Shown here: positions 7,249-16,337 of the stretch, in pieces | Layout: every line of letters starts with the position of its first letter | Position numbering within the stretch: position 1 is the first letter of the stretch | Source: Actinomadura litoris | GTDB taxonomy: Bacteria > Actinomycetota > Actinomycetes > Streptosporangiales > Streptosporangiaceae | Direction of reading: 5' to 3' | Assembly: GCF_009733595.1 (NCBI RefSeq) | Contig: NZ_WOFH01000021.1 | Coordinates: 1-64,000 of the forward strand | DNA: 64,000 nt | Program-made: the position numbers and the translations under genes | Notes under the pieces: generated by a model | Seen by the model: only the letters and a program-made list of their open reading frames with translations | Told to the model about the DNA's origin: nothing | The model's database searches: none

Positions 7249-8727
7249 TCAGGTGGCCTGCGCGACCGTCTGCAGGACGATCTGCGGCGCGACCGACAGC
7301 ACGAGCGCGCCCGCGGCGGTCGCGGCGATGGCGGCGCGGACGGGCAGTCCAGGCGCGGCGTCGCCGGCGGCCGGTCCCGGGGCGAACAGGCGCGCCGCCC
7401 AGACGAGGTAGTAGTACAGCCCGATCACGGTGTTGACCGCCATGACGACGGCGAGCCAGGTGACGTCCCCGGCGACGGTCGCGCGGAACACGACGACCTT
7501 GGCGAACAGGCCCATCACCCCGGGTGGGAGCCCGGCGAGGCAGATCAGGAAGAAGGCGAGCGCGGCGGCGACGGCGGGGCTGCTGCGGGCGAGGCCGCGG
7601 AAGTCGTCGAGGGTGTCGTAGGCGCGGGCGCCGGGCCGCCGGTGGAAGCCGATCACGACGGCGAACGCGCCGAGGTTCATGACGGCGTAGAGGGCGACGT
7701 AGGCGGTGGTGGCGGCGACGGCCTCGGGGAGGCGGTGCGTCCCGACCGACAGCGGCGCGAGCATGTAGCCGGACTGGGCGACCGACGACCAGGCGAGCAG
7801 CCGGATCGCGGTCCGCTGCCGGAGGGCGAGGAGGTTGCCGAGCGTCATCGTGATCGCGGCGAGGACGGCGACGAGCGGCCCCCACACGTGCGCGTAGGCG
7901 GGGAAGCCGAGGGCGAGGACGATCGCGAGCCCGGCGAACCCGGCGGCCTTCGACACGACCGACAGGAACGCGGCGACCGGCAGCGGGGCGCCCTGGTAGA
8001 CGTCGGGGGCCCAGAAGTGGAACGGGACGGCGGCGACCTTGAACCCGAACCCGGCGAGCACGAGGACGACGCCGACGGCCGCGACCGGGTCGAGGTCGGC
8101 GGGGAGGTCCTCCAGCGCGGGGGCGATGCGGTCCAGGTGCATGGCGCCGGTCGCGCCGTAGACCATGCTGATCCCGAACAGCATGACCGCGGCGGAGACG
8201 ACCGAGACGAGGAACAGCTTGAGCGCGGCCTCGGAGGCGTTCCCGTCGTAGCGGCGCAGCCCGACGAGCGCGAAGACCGGCAGCGACAGTGTCTCCAGCG
8301 CGACGACGAGCAGGATCAGGTCGCGGGCGGCGACCAGGGCCAGCGCGCCGATCACGGCCGACAGCAGCAGGAAGTGGTACTCCCCCACCGGGATCTTCGA
8401 GTCGGTGATCTCCTGGAGCGACAGCAGGACGACGACCGCGGCGGCGGCGAGGACGATCCCCTGGAACAGCAGGGTGAAGTCGTCGGCGACGTAGGAGCAG
8501 GAGCGGGGGCCGCCGGAGCGCAGGCCGTCCGGGAGGCAGAAGGTGGCGCGGCGGTCCCCGGCGGCGAGCGCGCCGACGGCGGCCAGCGCGACGGCGAGCG
8601 CGCCGCCGCTGGCCAGGCCGAGGACGCGGCGCGGGGCGTCGAAGGCGTCGGCGAGCAGCAGCCCGATGGCGGCGACGGCGAGGATCAGCGGCGGCGCGAT
8701 CGCCGCGTAGTCGATGCCCTGGATCAT
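7249..8727 (-). CDS. nuoN: Second-set complex I subunit N (NuoN2)
   Basis: A 492-residue antiporter-like membrane subunit with about 13-14 hydrophobic helices. The proton channel marks are visible: Glu in LVVALETLSLPVFAL, Lys in ASEAALKLFLVS, the HFWAPDVYQGAPLPVAAFLSV helix that breaks in the membrane, and the RLLAWSSVAQSGYML segment. It is the last gene of the second nuo unit; its ATG overlaps the nuoM stop by one base. It differs clearly from the NuoN at 49.6-51.2 kb, so the two sets are old paralogues and not a recent duplication. A short polar segment (residues ~62-80, DRRATFCLPDGLRSGGPRSC) carries two cysteines absent from the other copy. Confidence 0.93.
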   Translation of the reverse strand: MIQGIDYAAIAPPLILAVAAIGLLLADAFDAPRRVLGLASGGALAVALAAVGALAAGDRRATFCLPDGLRSGGPRSCSYVADDFTLLFQGIVLAAAAVVVLLSLQEITDSKIPVGEYHFLLLSAVIGALALVAARDLILLVVALETLSLPVFALVGLRRYDGNASEAALKLFLVSVVSAAVMLFGISMVYGATGAMHLDRIAPALEDLPADLDPVAAVGVVLVLAGFGFKVAAVPFHFWAPDVYQGAPLPVAAFLSVVSKAAGFAGLAIVLALGFPAYAHVWGPLVAVLAAITMTLGNLLALRQRTAIRLLAWSSVAQSGYMLAPLSVGTHRLPEAVAATTAYVALYAVMNLGAFAVVIGFHRRPGARAYDTLDDFRGLARSSPAVAAALAFFLICLAGLPPGVMGLFAKVVVFRATVAGDVTWLAVVMAVNTVIGLYYYLVWAARLFAPGPAAGDAAPGLPVRAAIAATAAGALVLSVAPQIVLQTVAQAT

Positions 8728-10235
8728 CAGCCGCCTCCGAACAGCGCGTGGACGGGCCCGGTGGTCACGTCCAGCAGGGTCTTCGGCCAGAGCCCGACCA
8801 GCAGCGTGAGCGCGATCAGCGGGACCCAGGCGGCGTACTCCTGCGTCGAGACGGCGGGGCCGGGCGCGGCGCTCACGCCGGACGGCGGCCCGTGCGTGAG
8901 CTTCGCGAGCATCCGCAGGAAGTAGGCGGCGGTCAGCACGGCGCCGAGCGCGGCGACCCCCATGAACGTCACGAACGTCTCACGGGGCAGGTCGGCGTGC
9001 GGGCGGTACGCGCCGAGCAGCGCGAGCATCTCGCCCCAGAACCCGGCGAGGCCCGGCAGGCCGAGCGAGGCGACGGACGCGAAGGTGAGGATCGAGGCGA
9101 GCCGCGGGGACGTGCCGAGCAGGCCGCCGCCGAGCGCGTCCAGGTCGGCGGTGCCCCAGCGTTCCTTGACCGCGCCCGCGAGGAAGAACAGCAGGCTGGT
9201 GATGAGGCCGTGCGCGATGTTGCCGAACAGCGCGGCGTTGATGCCGACCGGGGTGAGGGTGGCGATGCCGAGCAGCACGAACCCCATGTGCCCGACGGAC
9301 GAGTAGGCGATCATCCGCTTGAGGTCGCGCTGGGCGAGGCAGGCGAGCGCCCCGTACACGATGCCGATCACGGCGAGGAGGCCGAGCCAGGGCGCCCAGA
9401 CCTGCGCGCCGTGCGGGGCGAGCGGCAGCGCGACGCGGACGAGCCCGTAGGTGCCCATCTTCAGCAGGACCCCGGCGAGCAGCACCGACCCGACGGTCGG
9501 CGCCTCGGTGTGCGCGTCCGGCAGCCAGGTGTGCAGCGGCCACATCGGCGCCTTGACCGCGAACCCGAGCCCCATCAGCGCGAACGCGGCGATCTGGACG
9601 CCGTGCGAGACGCCCGCGCCGTGCCGGGCGGCGAGTTCGGTCATGTCGAGCGTGCCCGCGTTCACCGCGACGAGCAGCATCCCGGCGAGCAGCAGGCCGG
9701 AGCCGAGCAGCGTGTAGAGGATGAACTTGTAGGCGGCGGCCTGGCGGGCCGGGCCGCCCCAGAGAATGATCACCGCGTACATGGGGATCAGGACGACCTC
9801 GAAGAACACGAAGAACAGCACGAGGTCGAGCGCGACGAACGTGCCGACCAGCCCGATCTCCAGGACGAGCAGCAGCGCGGTCAGCAGCCGGATCCGGCCC
9901 CCGGCGGGCGGGTGCCGCAGCGTGTAGAGGAAGCAGAGGAACGTCAGCAGCGCGGTCAGCGCGACGAGCGGCAGCGAGATCCCGTCCACGCCGAGGTGGA
10001 AGCGCAGCCCGATCGCGGGCGCCCACGACCGGTCGATCTCCAGCTGCATGCCCGCGGAGGACGGCGCGTCGAAGTCGAACGCGGTCAGCGCGGAGACCGC
10101 GACGAGCAGCGTCGCGCCGGACACGGCCGTCCCGAACACGCGGACGGAGGAGTCGGTGCGCAGGAACCGGTCGGCCGGGACGAGCATCGCGAGCGCCCCG
10201 AGCAGCGGGAGCGCCATCATCAGCAGGAAGATCAT
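8727..10235 (-). CDS. nuoM: Second-set complex I subunit M (NuoM2)
   Basis: A 502-residue antiporter-like subunit. The ATG at 10235 was chosen because it overlaps the nuoL stop by 4 bp and begins MIFLLMMALPLLGALAML, as NuoM proteins do; the frame stays open upstream but reads into nuoL. Channel signatures: Glu in LFFVFFEVVLIPMYAVI, the PLHTWLPDAHTEAPTVGSVL helix, Lys in LAGVLLKMGTYGLVRV, and LKRMIAYSSVGHMGFVLL. It lies between nuoL and nuoN with coupled ends on both sides, so the three pump subunits should be made in equal amounts. Confidence 0.94.
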   Translation of the reverse strand: MIFLLMMALPLLGALAMLVPADRFLRTDSSVRVFGTAVSGATLLVAVSALTAFDFDAPSSAGMQLEIDRSWAPAIGLRFHLGVDGISLPLVALTALLTFLCFLYTLRHPPAGGRIRLLTALLLVLEIGLVGTFVALDLVLFFVFFEVVLIPMYAVIILWGGPARQAAAYKFILYTLLGSGLLLAGMLLVAVNAGTLDMTELAARHGAGVSHGVQIAAFALMGLGFAVKAPMWPLHTWLPDAHTEAPTVGSVLLAGVLLKMGTYGLVRVALPLAPHGAQVWAPWLGLLAVIGIVYGALACLAQRDLKRMIAYSSVGHMGFVLLGIATLTPVGINAALFGNIAHGLITSLLFFLAGAVKERWGTADLDALGGGLLGTSPRLASILTFASVASLGLPGLAGFWGEMLALLGAYRPHADLPRETFVTFMGVAALGAVLTAAYFLRMLAKLTHGPPSGVSAAPGPAVSTQEYAAWVPLIALTLLVGLWPKTLLDVTTGPVHALFGGG

Positions 10236-12283
10236 CGGAAGATCACCACCCCGGCGACGATGACGACGACGCCCGCGAGCAGGCCGGTCAGGTAGGTCTG
10301 CGGGTTGCCGTTCTGCGGGACGCGCAGCAGCCCGCCGAGCCGCCGCGCGCCGCGTCCGGCGCCGACCACCGCGCCGTCGACGCGCCGCGAGTCGAACGTG
10401 ACGACCCCGCGCGCCAGCGCCAGGAACGGGCGGACGACGAGCGCCGCGTACACCTCGTCCACATAGAAGGCCCGCGCGAAGACGGGGCGGGCCCGGCCGA
10501 GCGCGCGCGCCGGGTCGGCCGCCGGATCGCGGTTCCAGACGAGGAACGCGGCGCCCGCGCCGAGGACCGCCAGGAGCAGCCCGAGCAGCGCGGACCCGAC
10601 ATGGGGGCGCAGTTCCTCGGCGCCGAGCCCGAAGAACCCGAGGATCGTGGCGGGGACGGCCAGCACCGCGACCGTCCATGACATGGCCCGGGGCGCCTCG
10701 CGGATCTCATAGGTGCCGCGCGGCTCGCCGAAGAACGTCATCAGCCAGGCGCGCGTCGCGTACGCCGCCGTCAGCGCGACCGTGAGCAGCAGCCCGAGGT
10801 AGACCAGCCACGCCACCCCGGCGGGCAGGTCCACGCGGAAGGTGCGGAATTCAGCGTGCCCCAGGGAGGCGGTCATCGTGGCCCGCGCCTCGTCCGGCCG
10901 CGACAGGCAGGCGGCCGTGACGTCGTTCGCGCATGCCGGCGGCCGGATGAGCTGAGGGAACGACTTGACTTCCGGCAGGGCGAAGGGGGCGGGGAACCAA
11001 CCGGCGGGGGCGGGCCTGATGGGGGACTCGCCGCCGTGCAGCGCGGAGTGCTGGGCGGCCTCGATGACCGAGTCCTTGCTGAACCAGCCGCTGAACGGCG
11101 GAACGCCGACGAGCGCGGCCAACCCGACCGTCATCGACCAGAACGTGACCGGCATGCCGCGCCGCAGCCCGCCGTAGTGCGCGAGCATGTTCGACCCGGC
11201 GACGACGATCACGCAGCCCGCCGACAGGAACAGCAGCGCCTTGAACGCGCCGTGCGTGAGCAGGTGGAAGATCGCGGCGGTGTCGGCGCCGACCGCCAGG
11301 CCCGCCGCCATCACGCCGAGCTGGCTGATCGTGGAGTAGGCGAGGACGCGTTTCAGGTCGTCCTGGGCGAGGGCGGCGAGCGCCGACCCGACCATGGAGA
11401 CCACCGCGACGACACCGAGGACGGTCAGCGCCGCCGAGCTCAGGACGAACACCCCGTACAGGCGGGCGACGACGTACACGCCCGCCGCGACCATCGTCGC
11501 CGCGTGGATCAGGGCGCTGATCGGGGTGGGGCCCGCCATCGCGTCCGGGAGCCAGGTGTGCAGCGGGAACTGCGCGCTCTTGCCCGCGACACCGGCGAGC
11601 AGGAGCAGGGCCGCCGCCGTCACCGTCGAATGCGGCAGGCCGCCCGCCTCGGCGAGCACGCCCCGTATGGAGAAGGTGTTCGCGCCCACGCCGAGCACCA
11701 GGATCCCGATGAGGAAACCGACGTCGCCCAGGCGCGTCACCAGGAACGCCTTGACCGCCGCCCGCGAGTTGCCGCGGTCCTCCCAGTGGTGCCCGATCAG
11801 GAAGTACGAGCAGATGCCCATGACCTCCCAGCCCGCGTACAGGACGATCAGGTCGCCCGAGTAGACCACCAGCAGCATCGCGGCGGTGAACATCGAGATG
11901 AACGCGGCGTAGGACGAGTAGCGCCCGTCCTCCCGCATGTACGCGACGGAGTAGACCTGCACCGCGAGCGCCACGCAGCAGACCATCAGCGCGACGACCG
12001 CCGCCAGGCCGTCCACCTGGAGGCCGACGTGGATCGGGACGGAACCGGTGTCGATCGTCGCCAGCTCGCCGTTCCGCTGCCCCGGGTCGCGCCAGACGGT
12101 GAACGCGACGATCGCGGCGAAGACGAGCGACACGGCGATCGGCACGCAGGCGATCAGCGCGGGCCCGTTGCGCGGCGAGCCGGGGCGGCCGCCGAGCAGG
12201 CGCGTCAGGCCCGGTCCGAGCAGCATCCCGGCGAACGCGGCGAGGAACGGCAGCAGGACGGTCAGCGACGCAAGCCAGATCAC
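10232..12283 (-). CDS. nuoL: Second-set complex I subunit L (NuoL2), with extra loop
   Basis: A 683-residue distal pump subunit, 45 residues longer than the NuoL of the main operon. Channel motifs are present: Glu in LYAGWEVMGICSYFLIG, LPDAMAGPTPISALIHAATM, and DDLKRVLAYSTISQLGVM. After GWFSKDSVIEAAQHS (about residue 395) there is a polar insert of roughly 65 residues, rich in Pro and Ala and containing two cysteines (PACANDVTAACLS), where the main NuoL moves straight into its next helix. The insert probably forms a loop outside the membrane. The C-terminus includes the long lateral-helix region and a final membrane anchor. Coupled by 4-bp overlaps to nuoK and nuoM. Confidence 0.93.
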   Translation of the reverse strand: MIWLASLTVLLPFLAAFAGMLLGPGLTRLLGGRPGSPRNGPALIACVPIAVSLVFAAIVAFTVWRDPGQRNGELATIDTGSVPIHVGLQVDGLAAVVALMVCCVALAVQVYSVAYMREDGRYSSYAAFISMFTAAMLLVVYSGDLIVLYAGWEVMGICSYFLIGHHWEDRGNSRAAVKAFLVTRLGDVGFLIGILVLGVGANTFSIRGVLAEAGGLPHSTVTAAALLLLAGVAGKSAQFPLHTWLPDAMAGPTPISALIHAATMVAAGVYVVARLYGVFVLSSAALTVLGVVAVVSMVGSALAALAQDDLKRVLAYSTISQLGVMAAGLAVGADTAAIFHLLTHGAFKALLFLSAGCVIVVAGSNMLAHYGGLRRGMPVTFWSMTVGLAALVGVPPFSGWFSKDSVIEAAQHSALHGGESPIRPAPAGWFPAPFALPEVKSFPQLIRPPACANDVTAACLSRPDEARATMTASLGHAEFRTFRVDLPAGVAWLVYLGLLLTVALTAAYATRAWLMTFFGEPRGTYEIREAPRAMSWTVAVLAVPATILGFFGLGAEELRPHVGSALLGLLLAVLGAGAAFLVWNRDPAADPARALGRARPVFARAFYVDEVYAALVVRPFLALARGVVTFDSRRVDGAVVGAGRGARRLGGLLRVPQNGNPQTYLTGLLAGVVVIVAGVVIFR

Positions 12284-12657
12284 CGGGCCGCCTCCTCGTG
12301 CGGCGCCTCCGCGGCGGGAGCCTCCGCGGCGGGAACGGACGGCGCGTCGCGCTCCTCGGCCAGCGCGTCCATCCGGTCGACGTCGACCATCCGCCGGTTG
12401 CGGTACACCAGCAGGACGATCGCCAGCCCCAGCCCGACCTCCGCCGCCGCGATCACGATCGTGAACAGCGTCAGGACCTGCCCGCCGTGCAGCCGGTCGG
12501 CGAAGCGGATGTCGAAGGCGACGAGGTTGAGGTTCACCGCGTTCAGCATCAACTCGACCGACATCAGCACGAGGATCGCGTTGCGTCGCGCGAGCACCCC
12601 GTACACGCCCACGGAGAACAGCAGCGCCGCCACGACCGTCGGATAGGCGAGATGCAT
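12280..12657 (-). CDS. nuoK: Second-set complex I subunit K (NuoK2)
   Basis: A 125-residue three-helix subunit. The two buried glutamates needed for proton transfer are visible in VLMSVELMLNAVNLNLV and VIAAAEVGLGLAIVLL. The ATG at 12657 shares one base with the nuoJ stop (TGATG) and its own stop overlaps nuoL by 4 bp. Past the third helix it has a ~35-residue Ala/Glu/Pro-rich tail with EAPAAEAPHEE, not found in the 99-residue main-operon NuoK. Confidence 0.93.
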   Translation of the reverse strand: MHLAYPTVVAALLFSVGVYGVLARRNAILVLMSVELMLNAVNLNLVAFDIRFADRLHGGQVLTLFTIVIAAAEVGLGLAIVLLVYRNRRMVDVDRMDALAEERDAPSVPAAEAPAAEAPHEEAAR

Positions 12658-13220
12658 CAGGCGCCGCCCTCCTCGTCCGCGCGACCGCCGATGTCCGTGC
12701 CGCCGCCGATGTCCGCGCCGCCGCCGATGTCCGTGCGGGACAGGACGATCGCGCCGACCAGCGACGCCAGCAGCAGGACCGACAGCACCTCGAACGGCAG
12801 CACCCACGTGCGGAACACGCTGGCGCCGAGCTCGTCGGCCGAGCCGCCGCCCGCCTTCAGCGGCATCCGGTCGTCCCGGAAGCCCATGGCCATGACCGTC
12901 ACCAGCACGGCGGCCGTGGCGAGCGCGACGCCCGCCGCGACCCAGCGGTTGCCGGAGTCCAGGTCGGCGGACTCCCCGATCGGCGCCCGCGTCAGCATGA
13001 TCCCGAAGAGCAGCAGCACGACCACCGCGCCGACGTAGATGAGCACCTGCACCCAGGCGACGAACTCCGCCGTGAGCACGAGGTAGCCCCCGGCCAGCGC
13101 GCCGAACGTCACCACCAGCCACAGCGCCGCGTGCACCAGTTGCCGCGTCGTCACCACCATGATCCCGGCGCCGACCGCGACCACGCCGAGCAGCGCGAAG
13201 ACGACCTCCTGACCGCTCAC
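12657..13220 (-). CDS. nuoJ: Second-set complex I subunit J (NuoJ2)
   Basis: A 187-residue subunit with five membrane helices. The start is the GTG at 13220 (M/V-S-G-Q-E-V-V-F-A-L-L), which overlaps the nuoI stop by 4 bp. The conserved third helix containing the pi-bulge is VQVLIYVGAVVVLLLFGIML. The C-terminus carries an odd tandem hexapeptide repeat, DIGGGA / DIGGGT / DIGGRA, encoded by near-identical 18-bp units around 12670-12740; such repeats can change copy number by slippage. The main NuoJ has a different, much longer polar tail. Confidence 0.92.
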   Translation of the reverse strand: MSGQEVVFALLGVVAVGAGIMVVTTRQLVHAALWLVVTFGALAGGYLVLTAEFVAWVQVLIYVGAVVVLLLFGIMLTRAPIGESADLDSGNRWVAAGVALATAAVLVTVMAMGFRDDRMPLKAGGGSADELGASVFRTWVLPFEVLSVLLLASLVGAIVLSRTDIGGGADIGGGTDIGGRADEEGGA

Positions 13221-13774
13221 GCGCCCGCCCCCGGCGGCGTGCGGGGGGCGCGGGCCGCGCGGGCGGACGCCTTCTCGGCGGCGGCCACCTCCTTCGGCGG
13301 CTCGGCGGACGGGTCGTGCGCCTGCGGCGGCGGGACCGTCCACATCCACTCGCGCAGCCGCTCCTTCTCGTGGGTCAGCTCGGCGATGTCGTACTCGGCG
13401 TACTCGAACTCCGGCGACCAGAACAGCGCGTCGAACGGGCACGCCTCGATGCAGATGCCGCAGTACATGCACAGCGCGAAGTCGATGGCGAACCGGTCGA
13501 GGACGTTGCGCATGCGCGCGCGCCCGCCGCCCTCGGCCGGGAGCGTCTCCTTGTGCGAGTCGATGTAGATGCACCAGTCGGGGCATTCGCGCGCGCAGAG
13601 CATGCAGACCGTGCAGTTCTCCTCGAACAGCGCGATCACGCCTCGGCTGCGCGGGGCCAGGTCAGGCTGGACCTCCGGATACTGGCGCGTGATGGATCGC
13701 CGCGTCATCGTCCGTAGCGTCACGGCGAGCCCCTTGGCCAGCCCGCCTCCTGGTAGCCGTCCCACGCGCCCCAT
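13217..13774 (-). CDS. nuoI: Second-set complex I subunit I, 2x[4Fe-4S] (NuoI2)
   Basis: A ~185-residue electron-carrying subunit. Both ferredoxin motifs are intact: CTVCMLCARECP and CMYCGICIEACP, binding clusters N6a/N6b that hand electrons to NuoB. The stretch GLAKGLAVTLRTMTRR, then QYPEVQPDL, aligns with the family's KGFGVTFRQMF...QYPE start. The ATG at 13774 was therefore chosen although its Shine-Dalgarno is weak; a GTG at 13723, preceded by AAGGGG, is the main alternative. It is the first gene of the nuoI-N unit and is separated from nuoH2 by an opposite-strand gene, so it needs its own promoter in 13775-13882. The C-terminal ~35 residues are an Ala/Pro/Lys tail. Confidence 0.88.
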   Translation of the reverse strand: MGRVGRLPGGGLAKGLAVTLRTMTRRSITRQYPEVQPDLAPRSRGVIALFEENCTVCMLCARECPDWCIYIDSHKETLPAEGGGRARMRNVLDRFAIDFALCMYCGICIEACPFDALFWSPEFEYAEYDIAELTHEKERLREWMWTVPPPQAHDPSAEPPKEVAAAEKASARAARAPRTPPGAGA

Positions 13775-13882
13775 GATTGCGTACGAAGCGCCGCCAGGGA
13801 ACGCGGCGGTGGCCGCGTTCGTCAAACCACACGTGGGACCTGTCGTCCCGCGCTCGGGACGGCCTGCGGGCGAGGAGGGCAT

Positions 13883-14770
13883 GTGAGCCATCACGCGGAC
13901 GGCCCCAACGGTCCGGAATCCGGCCACGACCAGGGGGGCTCGCGCTATGGCCGCCCGTCCCCCGGGCGCCCGCCGTATGACCGCCCGCCCCATGGGCGCC
14001 CTTCTTACGGACAGGTTCCCCACGACCCTCGCGCCACTCCGTATCCCCCCGGCCGTCCGTACGGCGCGCCCGGCTGGCGGCCCCCGTTCGTCGGGCCGCC
14101 GATGCAGCCCCTCCAGCCCATGCCGCCCGCCCCGGCGTCCGCCGAGGGGCCGAAGGGGATCCTCTGGGCGTTCGTCCCGTTCCTGACGTTCGGCTTCGGG
14201 ACGCCGTTCTCGTTCCTGTACGCGGCGCTGCGGCGCGGCTCCAGGAACCTCGGCGTCACCGCCGCCGGCTACGGCATCGCGCTGGTCGGATGCCTGGCGC
14301 TGACCTCGTCCGACGAGGTGGTCCCGGTCGCGTTCGGCACGATGCTGACGATGATGCTGTGGGTCGCGGGCACCGCGCACGCGTTCGCCGTCCGCTCCTC
14401 GGTCTTCCCGCGCGAGCTCCCGCGCAACCGGATCAACCAGCACGCCATCGAGGTGGCCAAGTACCGCAGGACGCTGCGCGAGGAGGCCCGCGCCCTCGCC
14501 GCCGAGGACCCGGCGCTCGCCCACGAGCTGCGGATCGGCCGCCCCGACGCGCCCCGCACCTACGACGACGGCGGCCTCGTGGACGTCAACCACGCCCCGG
14601 GGGAGATCATCGCGGCGCTCCCCGGCATGGACGCCGAACTCGCCGAGCGCGTCGTCCGGCTCAGGGACACCCAGGGCCCGTTCGTGTCGGCCGAGGAGCT
14701 GGCGGTCAACGCGGACCTGCCGCCCGACATCGTCCCGCAGCTCTCGGAGTACTCGATCTTCCTTCCGTGA
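13883..14770 (+). CDS. Membrane protein with C-terminal helix-hairpin-helix domain
   Basis: A 295-residue protein of unknown role lying backwards inside the nuo2 cluster. Residues 1-~90 are a Pro/Gly/Tyr/Arg-rich cytosolic tail (repeated GRPxYG/DRPP units). Three hydrophobic helices follow (GILWAFVPFLTFGFGTPFSF, VTAAGYGIALVGCLALT, FGTMLTMMLWVAGTAHAFAV), then a charged helical linker. The last ~60 residues are a ComEA-like HhH pair: VDVNHAPGEIIAALPGM, then AELAERVVRLRDTQGPF. HhH domains usually bind DNA non-specifically or mediate protein contacts. GTG start with a clear GAGGAGGG ribosome site. It converges on nuoH2 with a 3-bp gap and diverges from nuoI2. I know of no link to complex I. Confidence 0.8.
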   Translation: MSHHADGPNGPESGHDQGGSRYGRPSPGRPPYDRPPHGRPSYGQVPHDPRATPYPPGRPYGAPGWRPPFVGPPMQPLQPMPPAPASAEGPKGILWAFVPFLTFGFGTPFSFLYAALRRGSRNLGVTAAGYGIALVGCLALTSSDEVVPVAFGTMLTMMLWVAGTAHAFAVRSSVFPRELPRNRINQHAIEVAKYRRTLREEARALAAEDPALAHELRIGRPDAPRTYDDGGLVDVNHAPGEIIAALPGMDAELAERVVRLRDTQGPFVSAEELAVNADLPPDIVPQLSEYSIFLP

Positions 14771-14773
14771 GGG

Positions 14774-15730
14774 CTAGCCGAACGCGACCTTCAGGACGCC
14801 GGTCAGCGCGAGCTGCGCCAGCGACAGCGGCACCAGGTACGCCCACGCGAGCTTCTGGAGCTGGTCCTCGCGCATGCGCGGGTAGCTGACCCGCAGCCAG
14901 ATGACGACGAACGCCAGCACGCCGACCTTGGCCAGCGTCCAGAGCCAGCCCAGCTCGGTGTTCAGGAACGGGCCCTTCCACCCGCCCAGGAACAGGACGG
15001 TCGTCAGCGCGCACAGCACCACGATCCCCGCGTACTCGGCCAGCAGGAACAGCGCGAACCGCAGCCCGCCGTACTCGGTGTACGGGCCGAAGATGATCTC
15101 CGAGTCGGCGACCGGCATGTCGAACGGCGGGCGGCGCAGCTCCGCCAGGCCCGCGACGAAGAACACCACCGCGCCGACCGCCTGCCAGGGCAGCCAGTAC
15201 CAGCGCCACTCCTCCGGGATGCCGGTCAGCGAGACGGTGCCCGCCGCCATCGCCGACGACGACGCCGCGAACACCATCGGCAGCTCGTAGGACATCAGCT
15301 GCGCCGCGACCCGCATCCCGCCGAGCAGCGCGTACTTGTTCGCGCTCGCCCAGCCCGCCATGATCGCGCCGATGACGCCGACGCCCATCACGGCCAGCGC
15401 GAAGAACAGGCCGAGGCCGAGGTCGAGCACGACCTGCCCGTCCGGGCCCACCGGCACGACGAGCAGCACCAGCAGGTAGGGGACGAGCGCGACGCCCGGC
15501 GCGAGCTTGAACACCCACCGGTCCGCGTCGCGGGGGACGACGTCCTCCTTCTGGGCGAACTTCACCCCGTCGGCGACGAGCTGCGCCCAGCCGTGGAAGC
15601 CGCCCGCGTACATGGGGCCGAGCCGTCCCTGCATGTGGGCCATGACCTTGTGCTCGGCCTGCCCCACCAGCAGCGGCAGCAGCGCGAACGCCGCCGCGAC
15701 CAGCACCAGCTTGCCGACGATCTCAAGCAT
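14774..15730 (-). CDS. nuoH: Second-set complex I subunit H (NuoH2)
   Basis: A 318-residue, eight-helix subunit that forms the quinone channel with NuoB and NuoD. Family marks: MQGRLGPMYAGGFHGWAQLVADGVKFAQKEDVVP (split across residues ~32-65), the AGWASANKYALLGGMRVAAQ loop, and the C-terminal LALFLLAEY-like helix. In the first loop the main NuoH has MQLRVGPNRVGPQGLLQGLADGVK, while this copy has MYAGGFHGWAQ, so the quinone-entrance surface is diverged. It overlaps nuoC2 by 8 bp and ends 3 bp from the convergent HhH gene. Confidence 0.93.
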   Translation of the reverse strand: MLEIVGKLVLVAAAFALLPLLVGQAEHKVMAHMQGRLGPMYAGGFHGWAQLVADGVKFAQKEDVVPRDADRWVFKLAPGVALVPYLLVLLVVPVGPDGQVVLDLGLGLFFALAVMGVGVIGAIMAGWASANKYALLGGMRVAAQLMSYELPMVFAASSSAMAAGTVSLTGIPEEWRWYWLPWQAVGAVVFFVAGLAELRRPPFDMPVADSEIIFGPYTEYGGLRFALFLLAEYAGIVVLCALTTVLFLGGWKGPFLNTELGWLWTLAKVGVLAFVVIWLRVSYPRMREDQLQKLAWAYLVPLSLAQLALTGVLKVAFG

Positions 15731-16337
15731 CGGGGTTCTCCGGGACCGGGGGCCGCCGGGCCGGGCCCCACGTCCCCTCCTCGGGCACGCCCGGCGGGCG
15801 GACGCGGCGCCGGCTCGGCGCGCCGTGCCCCGACTCGCCGGGCTCCTTCGCGCCCGGCCAGGGCTTGGCGACGCGCGCGGCGAGCACGAACTCCTTGCGC
15901 AGCGGGTTGCCCTCGAAGCCGTCGGGCAGCAGCAGCGGGACCAGGTGCGGGTGCCCCTCGAACCGCACGCCGAACATCTCGAACGTCTCCCGCTCGTGCC
16001 AGGCGGCGCCGCGGTACACGCCGGTCGCGGTGGGCAGCACCGGCTCCGCGCGCGGGACGCGGGTGCGGACGAGCAGGTGGTGGCGGCGCTCCAGCGAGTA
16101 CACGTGGACGACGACCGCGAAGCCGTCCTCCAGCTCGTCCACGCCGGTCAGCCAGTCGAAGAACCCGCACGACAGCTCGTCGCGCGCGAACGCCAGCGCC
16201 GCCACCCAGTGCTCGGGCGGCACGCCGACCGCGAGGCCGCCGAACGTCTCCCCGGTGGTGATCTCCGTGCCGAACCGCTCCGTCCAGGCGGCGGTCAGCT
16301 CCGCGGTCCGCTCGTTCGGGTCGGGGGCGGCGTTCAC
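15723..16337 (-). CDS. nuoC: Second-set complex I subunit C, 30-kDa type (NuoC2)
   Basis: A 204-residue hydrophilic connecting subunit. The GTG at 16337 overlaps the nuoB stop by 4 bp. The 30-kDa signature is clear in AAWHERETFEMFGVRFEGHP, followed by LVPLLLPDGFEGNPLRKEF. It is followed directly by nuoH. There is no nuoD after it and no NuoD domain fused to it: the protein ends in a ~50-residue Pro/Arg-rich tail (PSRRRVRPPGVPEEG). NuoC normally binds NuoD tightly, so a partner is missing from this locus. Confidence 0.93.
   Translation of the reverse strand: MNAAPDPNERTAELTAAWTERFGTEITTGETFGGLAVGVPPEHWVAALAFARDELSCGFFDWLTGVDELEDGFAVVVHVYSLERRHHLLVRTRVPRAEPVLPTATGVYRGAAWHERETFEMFGVRFEGHPHLVPLLLPDGFEGNPLRKEFVLAARVAKPWPGAKEPGESGHGAPSRRRVRPPGVPEEGTWGPARRPPVPENPDA

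Noticed and set aside
15723..16337. A fused NuoCD protein that would explain the missing nuoD
   Set aside because: The protein is only 204 residues, ends in a Pro/Arg tail and contains no NuoD motif; the next gene is nuoH.
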